From: Limnomonas spitsbergensis
Taxonomy: Eukaryota > Chlorophyta > Chlorophyceae > Chlamydomonadales
Assembly (NCBI GenBank): GCA_037349105.1
Contig: JAYJMM010000123.1
Coordinates: 8,556,001-8,620,000 of the forward strand
Direction: 5' to 3'
Length of the DNA stretch: 64,000 nt
This document shows positions 1-12,240 of this stretch, piece by piece. Made by a program: the position numbers and the translations under genes. How positions within the stretch are numbered: the first letter of the stretch is position 1; every line of letters starts with the position of its first letter. The notes beneath the pieces were generated by a model. That model saw only the letters and a list, made by a program, of their open reading frames with translations, made no database searches and was not told the DNA's origin.

Positions 1-77
1 CTTTCCATTAGGCAGCTTGGCAGCCTGCCAAGAGCTTGCATCTACACCAGAGCAGTCTACACCAATGCAGTTTTTCC

Positions 78-240
78 CGGCTACTATTCCACCTTCGACA
101 GACCGCCCTGTGGCTGCAAAAGGCCCGATTGGGACCAAACTTGGCCCGGCCTATCACTGGTGGCCAAAGCAGCATGGCTGGCCAAAACTGGGGCCCCTGG
201 CCAGAGGCCGGAGTGTAGCTGACATGTAGCTGAGACAAAA
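78..240 (+). repeat. Dispersed element family A, copy 1
   Basis: About 160 bp beginning near a CGGCTAC motif, followed by GGCCCGATTGGGACCAAACT, a GGCCAGAGGCCGG palindromic core and a tail with repeated TAGCTGACATGTAGCTGA. Related copies lie at 23640-23790, 24712-24872, 55098-55245, a shorter one at 23225-23365 and an inverted one at 15753-15870. It has no coding capacity and looks like a short non-autonomous interspersed repeat. It lies in the intron after the last visible exon of the left-edge gene. Confidence 0.6.
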
Positions 241-330
241 AAACGGTCATTAGCAAAGCAGACAAAAGGAAAGCGGGTGATGGATATCCTGTCCAAGGGA
301 AAGGGTCGAAAGCAGTCCACCCACTCGTAC

Positions 331-3300
331 CTGCATAGCATTGTAGGGGTCGATGCTGATGGCCCTCCCGGATCGCAAGTCTGCGGCCATCAGTGCCGCC
401 GCCGCCGCCATCGTGCCCACAGGAGGCGGGAACAGGCCGTGCACCTCAGTCACCTGGTGCCCCGGGAACACATGACGGTTTATAGTTTAGGACATGAAGG
501 CAACATGAGGATTTAGGGCGACATGAGGGTTTAGAGCGACATGAGGGTTTAGGGCGACATGAGTGTTTAGGGCGACATGAGTGTTTAGGGCGACATGAGG
601 GTTTAGGGCGACAACAGGGTTTAGGGGGCGACATGAGTGTTTAGGGCGACATGAGTGTTTAGGGCGACAAGAGGGTTTAGGGCGACATGAGGGTTTAGGG
701 TGGCATGAGGGTTAAGGGCGACATGAGGGTTTGGGCGACATGAGGGTTAAGGGCGACATGAGTGTTTAGGGCGACAAGAGGGTTTAGGGCGACATGAGGG
801 TTTAGGGTGACATGAGTGTTTAGGGTGAAACGAGGGTTAAGGGCGACATGATAATTCAGGGCGGCATGAGGGTTTAGGGTGACATGAGGATTTAGGGCGG
901 CATGAGGGATTAATGAGACTTGAGGGTTTAGGGCGACACGAGGGTTTAAGGCGGCATGAGGGTTTAGGGCGACATGAGGGTTTAGGGCGACATGAGGGTT
1001 TAGGGCGACATGAGGGTTTAGGGCGACACAAGGGCGACACGAGGGAGATGCGTTAAAACCGGTCGGCAAGGGATCACCAAGGGGAACGCCAAGCTGTGAA
1101 GATTTGGCGGCAGTTGCTGACGTCCAGCTGCTGGCTCACAGGGAGGGGACCAGAATACGAGGTAACTCCCTAGGTTGAAGTTTAATAGGTAGGGGCACTC
1201 AAACAAATACTGTTGCCCAAAGGTTTGGACAATCAGGCTGCAGTCACCAGTGAGTGAAGGCAAGGGGGAGAGAGCTGGGGACGCGAGGGGTGCAGGTGGC
1301 GCATGCAAGGAGGGGGGGGGGGAGATATCAGGAGGCACCCGTGTGCATGAGCGGTATACAAGGAGAACTGGGGATGAGTAGGGCTGGTACCGAGCAAAAA
1401 AGACGCGGCAAGGTCTTGCTGTCACCCAAAAGATTTTCAAAACTGCCTGGCAGTGAATCAAAACACGCGGAGGAATGGAGGTAGCTTGCATATAGTGAGC
1501 AAGAGTCAGCAGGGTCAGCAAGAGACAGCAGGGGTGAGCAAGACAGCGCCGTCCTCCGTCATCACCTGTGGAACCACCCCACCGACGCTGGCCTCCGGGC
1601 CCGAGTTGCTGCACCATAGTTGCTGCTGCAACACCCCCGCCAGAGAGCGGCCAGCAGCCATGTCCGCCTGCATGCCTGCCTCCAGTTCAGAGATCCCTGC
1701 CCCCTGAGTGCCGCCGCCCCCAGCAGGCAGTACATGGTAGTTCAGTCCCGGAGGAGGCTCCCAATGCCCAACTGCGCTGCCGGTCCCCGGCTGTGCCGTG
1801 ACCCCACAACCAACGCCGCCACCTGGCGCCGCCGAGCGACCGCTGACATTGTTGATGTGGGTATTGCTAGTGGTGTGGTTGCGCCGAAGCAGGAAGCCGG
1901 TCAGGGGTTCCAGCGGGGAGGAGACAGCCGCGCCCGTGGCGCTGCTCACGGCAGCCCCTGCTGCCGCCTGATGATGCATGGTCGCAACTGCGGCGGAAGC
2001 GGCCCGGCCCGCACGCCCCGACATGCCGCCCTCGGCGTGGGCCACGGCTGGGCCAGACTCGCCCCTACCCCCGCCCCCACATCCCCTACTGCCCCCGCTC
2101 ACCCGGCCCGCTCCGGGGGGCAGCGGCCTGGGCTCATGGTTCTCGCCTCGTTCCTCTTCAAATATGCCACTGCCCTGCTGGTCCTCCTCCTCTGCATCAA
2201 AGTCTGCAGACTGCACGCACTCCATTGCGGCGTCCTGCGGCATCTGCAGCGCTCCACCCTGAGCCTGGCTCAGCTCCTGGGGATAGGCCCCATACGCAGC
2301 CAAGACGCCCAGGGTGCTGTCGCCAGCCAGCGCTCGCTGCGAGACGCGGGTGTGGCCGGTGCTGCCCTGATGCCCCTGCGCGGGTCTTTGCCTGCCATTG
2401 CTGCTATTACTCTTCGTTGTCATTAAAGGCTGGCCGCCGTACGAGCCACCGCCGCCGCCGCCCGGCAGCGGCCAAGCATTGCTCGTTGCAGGCGCGGCGC
2501 TCTTGTTGCCGTTGAACGAGACAGCCGCGAAGTGCGGCAAGGCGCCGACCTGGTGCTGCCCCGCCTCCATGCCGTCCTGAAGCTCGCCATGCGACAGACC
2601 GGCGGCTTGAGGCGGCCCATGCACCACCTGCGCATGCGGGTCAGCATCCTCGACACCCTGGGCGTCCTCCTCGCTGTCCCCACCGCTGACCGACACATTG
2701 GCGATCTGGCTATCATTGAGCGCGCTGCCAGGGTGCTGCATGTCGACGGTACCACCTCCGCTGATCGTACCGCTACGCGGGGAGCGGCCCAGCGTGGCGA
2801 TGGCCATGCTGCTGTCGTGTGCAGCCATGCCCGCACGGTCTCTGCGGTTGCCGCGGCCTACACAGGAGCGCACACGCCATACTTAACTAATGACATGCTT
2901 TATTCGATACGGGGACTCGCAATGCTTTCAAAGTTTTGACTGACTTAAATAGACAGTCTGCTTTTGCTGTGGGCGGTATGAAAATAGTCAATTAAATACG
3001 ACACATCAGGAATTTGACGGTTCAGTGCAGTACCGTCAAATTTCCCCGTAGGCAGATGAGTCTAAGCATATGCAACGAAGGATGCCCCACAGTCCCAAGG
3101 GACCATGCACAAAAGCAATCCCATGCCAGTCTGTCTGCCATAACAGCAAAATATGCTGAAGGGCTTCTGGCTTCCCCCTCTGCCCACACCCTACCATCTT
3201 TCTCATGCTCTCTCCCCCCCCTCTGCCCACACCTTACCCTCGTTCTCATGCCATCTCCCCCCCCCCCTCTGCCCACGCCACACCTTCGCTCATTATGCCA

Positions 3301-6300
3301 GCAGGTGGGGAAGGGCTGAACGCGCCTGCTGCAGCATGTCCTGCTTTGGGCAAAGCATTCGAGGCGTTCATCAGAGCTTCTCTCAAGGTTGCTTAAAAAG
3401 CTGGTGGATCCAAACTTGCTTCAGCATCACGGCTTGTAGTCCAGCCTACGTCAAACTAGGCCGTCATGGCAGTCCAGCATACGTCAAACTAGGCTGTCAT
3501 GGATCCCAGGTTTACCTGCCCATAACCCCCAGGTAACTGATGCCTCACTAGAGCAGAGACTGTGGGGATCAGGGAGCATCAGCTGCCTCGGGCCCCAGGT
3601 TAACCTGCCCATTCACCCCCACGTAGCTGATGCCTCACTAGGCCACTAGAGCAGGGGCTGTAAGGATCAGGGAGCATCAGCTGCCTCGGGCCCCAAGTTC
3701 ACATGCCCATTCACCCCCTAGGCGGCTGCCATCTAGCTGCCAAGGACCCATGAGGCCAGGGAGCATCAGCTGACTTGCGACCCACGTACAAGCCTGACGG
3801 TACGCAATTTTGCAACAGGGCAGACAGTCAAACCAGTCATAATCATAACCAGAGATAATAGACCCTAAACCCTACATCAGATACAAGGGAAGGGCAGGGG
3901 GCAACAATGGTAGCGGAAAAATCAACAAGGATGGACAGAGGCTGCAGGACAGGCAAGAAAGAGCAACAGACACCAGCCGCGGAGAACGCTGAACACACTT
4001 GCCTGCCAGTGGGTTGGACGCCTCGGCCATTCCGGGGGACGCAGACGGCGAGCCCCACCGCTGAGAGCGCGACACAATCTCCTCATCAGCACCTCCGCCG
4101 AGGCTAAAGTCTCGGCTGCCCTCGTGGCTGTGGCCGCCGCCGCCGCCGCCAGTTCCCCGCGCGGCGCTGGCGCCGCCCATGCCGCCCCCCGAGCCGACCG
4201 TCAGGCCCATGGTGCTGCCCGCTCCGTCATACTTGCTGCGGTGGGAGCCCTCGCCCCGCGTTGCTAGCCGCTGGTGCATGCTGGTGCCCCCTTCCGACAT
4301 GACTTCCTCTGCCGCGACCGTGGCGTGGACCGAGGCTGCTGGATGCGCCTGAGCGAAGGCACGAGGCACAAAATAACAAAGGAAGACATGCACCCCATGG
4401 GCATGGATGAGGTGGGCCAATTGTTGGACCATCGCTGTACGTACAACTAAAATCTACTTTAGGCCCTAAACTAGATTTTAGCCCTAAACCCTACTACAAT
4501 AAACCCTGAACCCTAAACTTCAAGGTTACGGGGTAAGAGTACTGGCTACGAGAACCGTTCATCTACCAGCCCCTCACCCCAACATACCCAACCTTCAATC
4601 TGGCCGCAAACACCCTCTGCCTCCTGTCTGCCTCTGTGCCCTTTATGGAGCCGAACCATACCACAAGCCCCTCAGTGCCCACCTCCCCTCACTCCCCACA
4701 ATGTCTGCACACTCCTAATCACTGTTTGTTTTGCTAGATCCCACCTCTCCAAGGTAGCAGACAGCACAGAGCACCCCAATCTTACCACCTATTTGCCACA
4801 CATACATACTTACCTTTTCCCTAAGCCCCCCCTCAGCACTGCCCCCTTTCCCTCTCTCCAGTGTCTGCATGCGCCGGATCCCTTTTATCTCAGGCGCTTC
4901 AGCTACAATGCTTCAGCTACATTACAGCCTATGGCCGTAGGAGCCTGGGACAGCATGCCCAGCTGCTCAGGCCACCGATCAAAAGCCGGTCAAGGCTAGG
5001 TCCCCATCAGCCTAGCAGTGGCTGTCCAAGGGCCTTCTTAAGGTGGTCTGCTCAGGGGCCTGCCCAAGCTGGTCTACCCAGGGGCCTGCCCAATGTGTTC
5101 TACCCAGGGGGGGCCTGCCCAAGCTGGTCTGGCCTGCTCTAAAATGCACTGCACCTGATCCAACAACTGCTGCTGCACATCCGACATGGATCGAAGCATG
5201 CACCCTCCCTCTGCGAGCGCCTCCCCCTGACCGCCGGCACCCAGCCCTGCTGCCTCCAGCTGCACAGCCCGGGCATCCGCGTCCAGCCCACCGTTGTGCT
5301 CTGCATGCTGAGGCTGCTGCTGTTGGCCCAGCTGCTGCTGCATCGACAGCAGCAGTGGGGCAGGTCCCGGCTGCCGCCAGTCCGCCACGGCGCTGGACAG
5401 CGCCTGATGGTCTGCAGCGTGCGGGGCGGAGCGCGGCGGGCCGTTGCTCTGCATGTGGCTGTGGCTCCGAGTGCAGCTATCCCGCGTTCTCCGCCGCACC
5501 TCCTCCTCGTCATAGCCGTCGGGGCTGCCCCCAAACGCGACCGCAGGGGACGGCGACCCGGCACCCTGCTGCCCCCGCTGGTGCAGGGATTGCAGCTGCC
5601 GGCCACCCGCCACCTCGTCATCGCCGCCAGAGCGCATCTCCCCACCGAGCGAAACCGCCATGGTGCTCCCATGCAGCGCAGCCTCGTGGCGGCCGCCGCC
5701 GCCACCGCCCCGCTCCCTGCTGCCGCCGCCGCCGCCCGTGGACGGGGACATTCCCGCGGCTGACTCGGCCCGCAGGTGCGGCCCTTCTTGGAGGCTTGTC
5801 GAGGCCTGGGGCCCCGCCAACGCATCAGCGCCGTCCGCCGCCGCTGCCGCCGGCATCAACAGCGGCTGCCACCCCACCAACACATCCGCGGCCGTAGCCA
5901 CGCCGCCCGACCCGCCCCCACCAGCGAGGAAGTTGTGCCCGGCTACGGAGCTAGCGTGCAGCGGTGGGGCCGAGCCGTGATGGTCGTTCTGGACCTCCTG
6001 CAGCTGCGACTCCTGTTGCTGCTGCTGCTGCGAATGGTTACCAATGACTCGAGAGGTGGCCTGGAATACAATGCTCATGGCAGCCTGCAAGGGGGGACGA
6101 CGGAAACAGCCCAGTTTTTAGTCACAAAGATTTTTTTGTGGCCTTAGGTGGGACCTTTGGGGATGTGTGGAGGTGGCCTGAGGCGGGACATTTAGAAATG
6201 TTTAGCCATAGTGGTTCGGAGTGGCATCAAGCGAGGCCGGACAGGATTTTTTCCACGCAATTTTGTGGGGTTGCCTGAGCAGAGCCATTGGGGGATGTTT

Positions 6301-9300
6301 AGTCACAGCAATGTGGAGCTCGCCTAAGGAGATGAATCGAAATGTTTCTCCAGTACCGGTTTGGGGGGGTCCTAGGCGTAAACCAAAGGGGGTTTAATAC
6401 CAGGGCAGACATAGGCGGTCAGCGGAGGGTTGACTGATCATGCAAAATCCAAAATTTCGAACCCTCAGTGCTGAACCCAAAGTGCTGAACCCTACCTGCA
6501 TGTCGAGGTGGTTGGGGTAACCGCTGCTACCGTCATGATGGGGTGGTTGGGACGGCCGGCTTGCCACACTGTGATTCTGGCTGTACAGCGCTGCATCAAC
6601 TGCAGCGCCCTGCACATGGACAGCAGTTGGAGACACGGGGAAGAGTGAGGGGGACATCCTGAGACACTGGGAAGAGTGAGGACGACATCCAGAGACACGG
6701 AGAAGAGTGAGGGGGACATCCTGAGACACGGGGAAGAGTGAGGAAGACATCCTGAGACACGGGGAAGAGTGAGGGGGACGTCCAGAGACACGGGGAAGAG
6801 TGAGAGTGACATCCAGAGTGAGGGTGAGGGTGTAGGTGTGATGTGGGTATGGGTGAGGGGTCAGGTCAAGGGCGAGAATGGAGACATGAGGGTGACGGTA
6901 CGGACCCAGGGCAAGGGGAGGGTGGGGACTAAAGGGGAGGGTGACGCAGTGAGTGACAGACTGACGGTGAGGATTAGGCTGACGACTAGGATATCGCGGA
7001 AGCCATGGCTGCTGCAGAGCTGCCCACTCTCAGCTAAGATTGGCACGCTGTCTGGAATGTCTGCTCCATCCAACCCAACACCCTCACCAACCAGGGTACA
7101 AGGCGCCTGCATACGCGCAGGACAGCCGCACGCTCACCCCACCCACAGCTTTTAAGGCACGGGGCTGATCAGTCTAACGCTTTCCCGTGCGCTTCTGCCC
7201 CACTAGAAATGCCCCACTAGAAATGTAGCATGTTGCACCAGAATGGGTGGAGGTGGCTGTATTGCATTTTGAAGCAAAGCAGCAGCTCTGTCAGACTGTC
7301 AGCATCGCCGGGTTTAGGGTTTAGGTTCCATTGGCAAACAGCCGGAGCGTCACTAGCACAAGGCGGCGTCCCTGGCAGTTGCTCCAAAGCCAGTGTTTAT
7401 TTTTCAGTTTGGGTCTTTCCTTAAGTCCCAGCAGTGTGAAAACATACGAAAGTGTTACCGCGGCCGCCAGGCTTCGTGGCTGTGTGTGCGGGAGGGTGCC
7501 TGAGCCCCCCCGCACCTGTCTGGGGATCCTGGGGCCGCCCCCGCCTGGGAAGTCCGAGGGTGAGGCCTCAGAAGTTAAGAAACACGCAGTTCCACAGCCT
7601 GCGCCCAGAGCTCATATAGTCCTTTACCTGCATGGCCGGTGCCGCAACATTGCTGAGTGCGTCTTCGTACGCCATCCCGTCTGTGCCCTGCCCAGCCCGG
7701 CTGCCATTGGCTGTGGCCGGGTGCTCCCCGTAGTGTACCAGCCCCGGGGAGCTTGGCGCCTGGTGCATCACCGCTCCGTCCATGCTCGCCCGCGCCTCGT
7801 CCTTGATTCCGGATGAGGCGGCGGGGCCGCCGCCGCCGCTGGCCGCGCCAGTCGGCGGCCAGCCGACCGGAGAGAGCATTGCAGCGTGAAAGCCTCCGAC
7901 AGGCAAGTCCTGTGGGAACACAGCTTGGAGCCCAAACCCCGTGCCCTGGCCACCCCCCTCTGCATCGCCGGCGCCGAACGTGCCAGCGGCAGCGTTTGGC
8001 AGCATCTCAACGATCTGCTCGGTGTTTCCGGCAAGCTCCTGTAGGTGAAAGCCCGCCTGGCCGGAGCTGCCTGCAGCCTGCCCGCCGGCGCCGTTCTGTA
8101 AAGGCATCCCGGATGGGAAGTATAGGCCGCTCTGGTGGTGCCCATTGGACGGCCCCGATGCGAATGTATGGCCCGCAAGAGCAGGATGGGACATGGCCAG
8201 CGCGTCGCCGCTGCTGTCGTTCAGCATCTGGTTGGTGGGCAGCCCCAGTCTGTGCGCTACCGAGGGAGCTCCCGAGGGCAGGTAAGAGCCAGCGGTGTAG
8301 CTACAGCCGGGAACTGAGGCCGCAGCTCCGAAGCCGTCGATGGCGCCGGGCACTCCCGCAGCCCCTGAGAGCCCCTGCTGGACACCCGCCGCCATTGCCC
8401 AGTCCGCCTGCTGCGGCTGATGACCGCCTCCAGACTTAACGGACACCTCCTGCTGGTTGCTGCCGGCGGTGACCAATGCGTCAGGCCCCAGCAGCGAGTG
8501 GACGGGCTGAGGCTGGAAAGGATGGAATGCGCTGTGGAGCATGCCCGGGGGCATCACGCCGCCGCCTCCCAGGGCAGAATGAACATCCGGCTGCATGGCC
8601 TGCTGTTGCTGCCCGCTCCCCCAAGCCGCAGCCGGACTGGTCTCGGCAAAGCCCGGAGCTCCGGAGCCGCCTGCATGACCGAGCATGCTACCATGCATGG
8701 CGGACGCCTGTGCAAATGGGTGTCTCGTGAGAAAAGGGAAACACCGCTTGGGCTCTTTTATGTGCTATCTCATTGGGTACCTCATCAATCAGGAACATAT
8801 ACACGCCTCTGCGTCTCTGCGAGGGGGCCCTCAATCAGCACCCTCGGTAATGGGGCTCAAACACTTTTGTATTGATACATTTTTGGCTGACAAGGCAATC
8901 CAGATTTTGCTGTCAGGGTTACAACAGGCAGCACAGCCTTCGCGCCTGATTAGAGGCGTACTCTTCGTCATGGGCACGAGTTTCATGCATGATCCCTTAC
9001 GATACCCCCCGCCGGAATGCTCTCTGGGCAGAGGCCACAGTGTCAGAAGTGGCCATCCAGCTCGCATCATACATGTGCACAGACATGCAAGGTATGGTGT
9101 ATGCATGGCGGGTACCTGCTGCCATGTATCCCCAGCTGCTTGTCCTAACGGCTGCGCGAGATGGCCATGCAGGAGTGAGGCTGGCAAGGGTCTTCCGAAC
9201 GCTGCCCCGATTTGGGAGGCGATACTGGTCGTCCGGTGTACGTTGGGGGACGACGCATATTGTTCGCGGTAGGATGGTGGGGGCAGCGCGGTAGAGATCT

Positions 9301-9775
9301 GGCTGTTTGCAGGACGACGAGGCTCTGCTCGTTGCGTCGGTCGCAGGGGGCCAGCAACTAAGTGGACGACGGAGGGAGGAGAGTGCGAGGTGAGCATCAG
9401 CAACTGCGGTCAAATCGCAATCTCAAACTTTCTTGTGCAGGACTGCAAAGCGTAGCTGTTTAGAGGAGCCCTACCATCGCCTTCCGCTGCAGAGAGTGCA
9501 CTCTCTTCGTCGACCGAGTGTGCAGGCTGAATCGCGGAACCGGCTGCATGTGCGTCCTCGAAAGACACCGCTGTCGATATTTGGCTCCGAGCAGCTCGCT
9601 GAAGGCATCAAACAGTGTGTGTTGGTGGGGGGAGGAAGGGCGAAGAAACAGGAACGGGGCCTTGGCTTACCGCTCGACCATGCGAACTGTGCCCTGCGCT
9701 GCTTTGGGAGCCCTGTCGTTCTGAGCCTTCTGACTCAGCTTGAAGGGCGTTTGACGAGTCTACAGCCAGAGACAT
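331..9775 (-). CDS. Large Gly/Gln/Ala-rich protein of unknown function, 3' end outside window
   Basis: I do not recognise this protein. Eight exons join in frame: 9671-9775, 9116-9403, 7628-8707, 6496-6609, 5155-6084, 4003-4348, 1566-2857 and 331-453, giving 1426 codons before the reading frame leaves the window. The start is the ATG at 9775 (MSLAVDSSNALQAESEGSER). Seven of the eight exon ends are phase 0 and most are CAG|GT; the junction 4003/2857 is phase 1 and uses a GC donor (AG|GCAAGT). The protein is almost wholly low complexity: Gln runs near 8600 and 6030, long Gly runs, and His- and Ser-rich stretches. No folded domain, signal peptide or membrane segment is visible. Such composition is usual for algal transcriptional or RNA-binding regulators, with the folded domain probably encoded to the left of position 331. 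That role is inference. Extra small exons in the longer introns cannot be excluded. Confidence 0.6.
495..1040 (+). repeat. Telomere-like 18-bp minisatellite (GGGTTTAGGGCGACATGA)
   Basis: About 30 tandem units of GGGTTTAGGGCGACATGA with point variants (GTGTTTAGGG, GGGTTAAGGG, GACAAGA). Each unit embeds one plant-type telomere heptamer TTTAGGG next to a non-telomeric GCGACATGA spacer. The open frames seen on the minus strand (repeating ALNPHV and CRPKPS) are produced by the repeat and are not genes. The array fills most of the intron between exons 1566-2857 and 331-453 of the minus-strand gene. Confidence 0.9.
3160..3300 (+). repeat. Pyrimidine-rich tandem repeat
   Basis: About three units of 45-50 bp carrying CCCCCTCTGCCCACACC followed by a TTCTCATGC segment, strongly CT-biased on the plus strand. 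It lies in an intron of the left-edge gene. No coding function is apparent. Confidence 0.7.
3425..3780 (+). repeat. Imperfect ~120-bp tandem repeat
   Basis: Two and a half units, each with CTGATGCCTCACTAG, a GGATCAGGGAGCATCAGCTG segment and GGGCCCCAGGTT. A smaller duplication, ACGTCAAACTAGGC, precedes it at about 3450-3495. It is intronic in the left-edge gene; no gene is seen in it. Confidence 0.7.
4903..5035 (+). repeat. Dispersed element family D, copy 1
   Basis: This segment starts with TTCAGCTACA, contains CCTATGGCCGTAGG and ends in an AGCCTAGCAGTGGCTG segment. A similar segment lies at 63786-63950 with the same order of blocks (CAGCTACAT, CCTATGGCCGAGG, CCAGCCTAGTGGTGGTTG). It is non-coding and probably a short interspersed repeat. 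Confidence 0.5.
6612..6835 (+). repeat. ~31-bp minisatellite beside exon 6496-6609
   Basis: About six units containing GAGACACGGGGAAGAGTGAG followed by GGGACATCC. It begins immediately intron-side of the acceptor of exon 6496-6609 of the minus-strand gene, so that exon's branch point and pyrimidine tract must lie inside repeat units. Confidence 0.8.
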
Positions 9776-11399
9776 CCAAAGTCTTGAGGGAAAGCGCTGG
9801 TTAGAACATCGTATATTTGATTCGCTTAGCAGCAACCGTGGAAATGCACAGGCTAGGGAGGAGACGTGTAAGTAACATAACTCGAGGGTTGCGGAAGTGA
9901 AAGTGTGAATGAGAAAGATCGTCTATGAGTGCGCGCATGTTGGCTGTTGAGTGGGAAACTTTGGGGCAAAAGCTAGCTGTGATTTCTACGCGGAAAGTGC
10001 GCTAGACTAGGCACTGCCAAGTGCGGCCCAATCAAGGTATATTGGGAAACGGAATCAACGGGCGTCTATGGCGCCAAATCGATGTCAGCTATCCAAGGTG
10101 GCGTGATGCGGGTGGGCGTGGTGTGAAAAGGAGGAAGAACTGGTGCCGAATTGGCAAGAACGTGGCGACAAGCAACAGGTATGATCGAGCAGCTGACGAG
10201 CTTCGGATTTCGTTTCAGTAATTTTCCATAGGAACCTTCTGCCCTATCAATCTACCCTCACTTTGCACACGCTAATAAATCTCGATGTATCATGAATTTG
10301 ATGGATTCTGGGCACTCGCCCGAGAAGTTGCCAGCTAGACAGATATACACCGTCTGGCACCTTCCTGCATGTCGCCAGATCTTCCAGAATCCACCTCCTT
10401 CACAATAATATCAGTGAAACCAGGGGATGAAACTCTGGTTTTGGAAAGGTCCCCAAGTGACGCCTGGACTCTCGATTGACGTTTGCGCCCCGAAAAGTAC
10501 GGCACTACCGTAGAACCGGATAGGGTTCGCGCACCCCGGATTTGAATATTTGAGCAAATCGTTCGCGCAGCAAAATAAGCTGTGTGTCAGCGCAGTGCAT
10601 TTACCGCGCAGCAGCCTTTTGAGCAAATAATTGTATTTCCTGAGTGCGCAGCCCTTGTAATTAATTAAGGTCCGCGCAGCTACAAACAAACCAACTTCGC
10701 GCAGGGCAAATATATACCACCGAGTACATGCCTTGCTTGGTCGTGTGTTTTCCGGCAGAAAAAGAGGCCGACTGCCCTGAATTGAACAGCCCTGTTAGGT
10801 AGTGCTGCTAGAGAGTCGAAAGTAGCGTTATGCCGATATTTGTGTACGGGAAAAAGTCCGCGTACCTTTACAAATAGTTTTTTGGCCTGTGACTACCAAG
10901 TTCGCACAGCATGAATTCTTTTAAATTACTTTTACCGCGCATGGTGTTAGCGCACCCCCCAAAATAATTAATTAAACGCTGATTGAAACCGGTTCTACAT
11001 ACGGTAGTTACTTGCGCATCATGGCTGTGCGCCATGGCAACGAAAATTGTGTCTTTACGCTGTATTGTTAACATACTGAATCTGATGAACTTAGACAGCG
11101 AGCAAAAAGCAAGCGACCCAGTGGGCAAGCAACCAACACACAACCACGAACCAGGGGCGTAGGAATGACCCCTAGAAAGAAAAAGATACAGATTGTGATA
11201 CAAAATATACTAATCCCCTCCCCCAAAAGGAAAGGCAGTCAGAAGATTCGCCAGCCCCTCTGGAGTCTAAAGCCTTGAAGGCAGCAAAAGCTAAGGGAGG
11301 AGAGTCAGCAAAAGGTAAGCGGTCCAAAAAGGAAAAGAAAACTCACCTCCCCCAAAAGAAAAGAAACCATGATATCCAGCGGCCCAGCCTCTCCAAAAA
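9776..11399. other. Intergenic region, with an AT-rich GCGCA-studded patch
   Basis: The part next to 9776 is the presumed 5' UTR and promoter of the left-edge gene; I see no clear TATA box. From about 10480 to 11050 the base composition becomes AT-rich, and short CGCGCAG or GCGCA motifs recur every 20-60 bases, with AATTAATTAA tracts between them. This resembles neither the neighbouring exons nor the GC-rich introns. No gene can be supported here; the open frames are unlike any protein I know. Confidence 0.5.
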
Positions 11400-11603
11400 C
11401 TAGCCCTGTGTAAGGAGCAGCACCACCTTCATGAGCACCAGGGCCTCCCACCCATGCTTGACCAGGTACATCTGGTGAAAATCTGTGGCGTCCTCCAGAG
11501 GGCCTGTCCAACCCCTTCTCCTTAAGCTTGTCGTCCTTGACGCTAGGGCGTTGGAAGCATGTAGCGCATACTTTACATACTCACCATGTCCCTTGCTCAT
11601 CAC
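11400..11603 (-). pseudogene. C-terminal fragment of a repeated (transposon-like) ORF
   Basis: A 67-codon minus-strand frame ends in FHQMYLVKHGWEALVLMKVV and a stop. A closely similar tail occurs at 51367-51450 on the plus strand (SHQLYQAEHGWDALAFVECI, stop), and a weaker one at 51546-51638. Shared tails at unlinked places suggest remains of one repetitive protein-coding element. I do not recognise the family; no transposase or reverse-transcriptase motif is visible. Confidence 0.4.
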
Positions 11604-12049
11604 TTCTGACAGTAGCGTGTTTCACGTTGTTGATCGCTGCGCCGTCCTCTAGTGCCAGCCGTACAAAGTTGCTAACCGCACCGAGTCGCAGCCGTTTGTG
11701 CGCACTCGAGCACACGCCCTGTTGCTGGTGCACACCTGGTGCAAGGGTGATTCTAGACTAGTGAATGTTTAGCCCCCCTTCCCCCCCCCCCTCTGTAGCC
11801 TGATGGCGGCATCAGAAGGAAAGCACATACCATGACTGTACGGTAAGCTAGAAGGTGAGGGCGGAAATTTTCTCATTCTGCAATCAAATGGCACGCTTTT
11901 CACGTATAATGAATGCACTGACAAAAGGCTTGATGTTGTAATATCCCCTTAGCATGTGCCTCGGTCGAAGGCTGAAATCAGGGACTCAGCCACTCAGGGA
12001 GGTGCAGTAATGACTGTCCATCGGTGAACCTTAATGCATGCAATCATGC

Positions 12050-12240
12050 ACCTTTCCTGACCAGCCAGTCGGGCGCCCATGCGACCGAGCCTTTTCTGCA
12101 TGGTCCAGAAATGTGATGTCCTTGACACCTTTCCTGTGGCTGAGCCTTTTCAGCATGTCCCAGAAATGTGATGGCATTGGCCTATCCTGTGGCCGAGCCT
12201 TTTCAACAAGGCCCAGAGGTGTCATGTCATAGACCTTAAC
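12050..12240 (+). repeat. ~60-bp tandem repeat
   Basis: Three imperfect units with the core CCGAGCCTTTTC, then a GCATG(T/G)CCCAGAAATG segment and GATGTC. A related phrase (GCGGCCGAGCTTTGAGCGGG, CCCAGAGGTGT) occurs at 51757-51790, beside the other transposon-like tails, so this may be part of the same element. It has no coding content. Confidence 0.6.

Noticed and set aside
446..1069. Long minus-strand frames with repeated ALNPHV and CRPKPS peptides
   Set aside because: They are translations of the 18-bp telomere-like minisatellite; 18 is a multiple of three so all frames stay open.
1515..2426. Plus-strand frames opposite the left-edge gene
   Set aside because: They are antisense shadows of the GC-rich minus-strand exon, which joins in phase with seven other exons while the plus frames do not.
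6861..7112. Possible extra exon (APCTLVGEGVGLDGADIPDS) of the left-edge gene with a good acceptor at 7107
   Set aside because: No donor with matching phase was found, and the neighbouring exons already join in phase without it; it remains possible.
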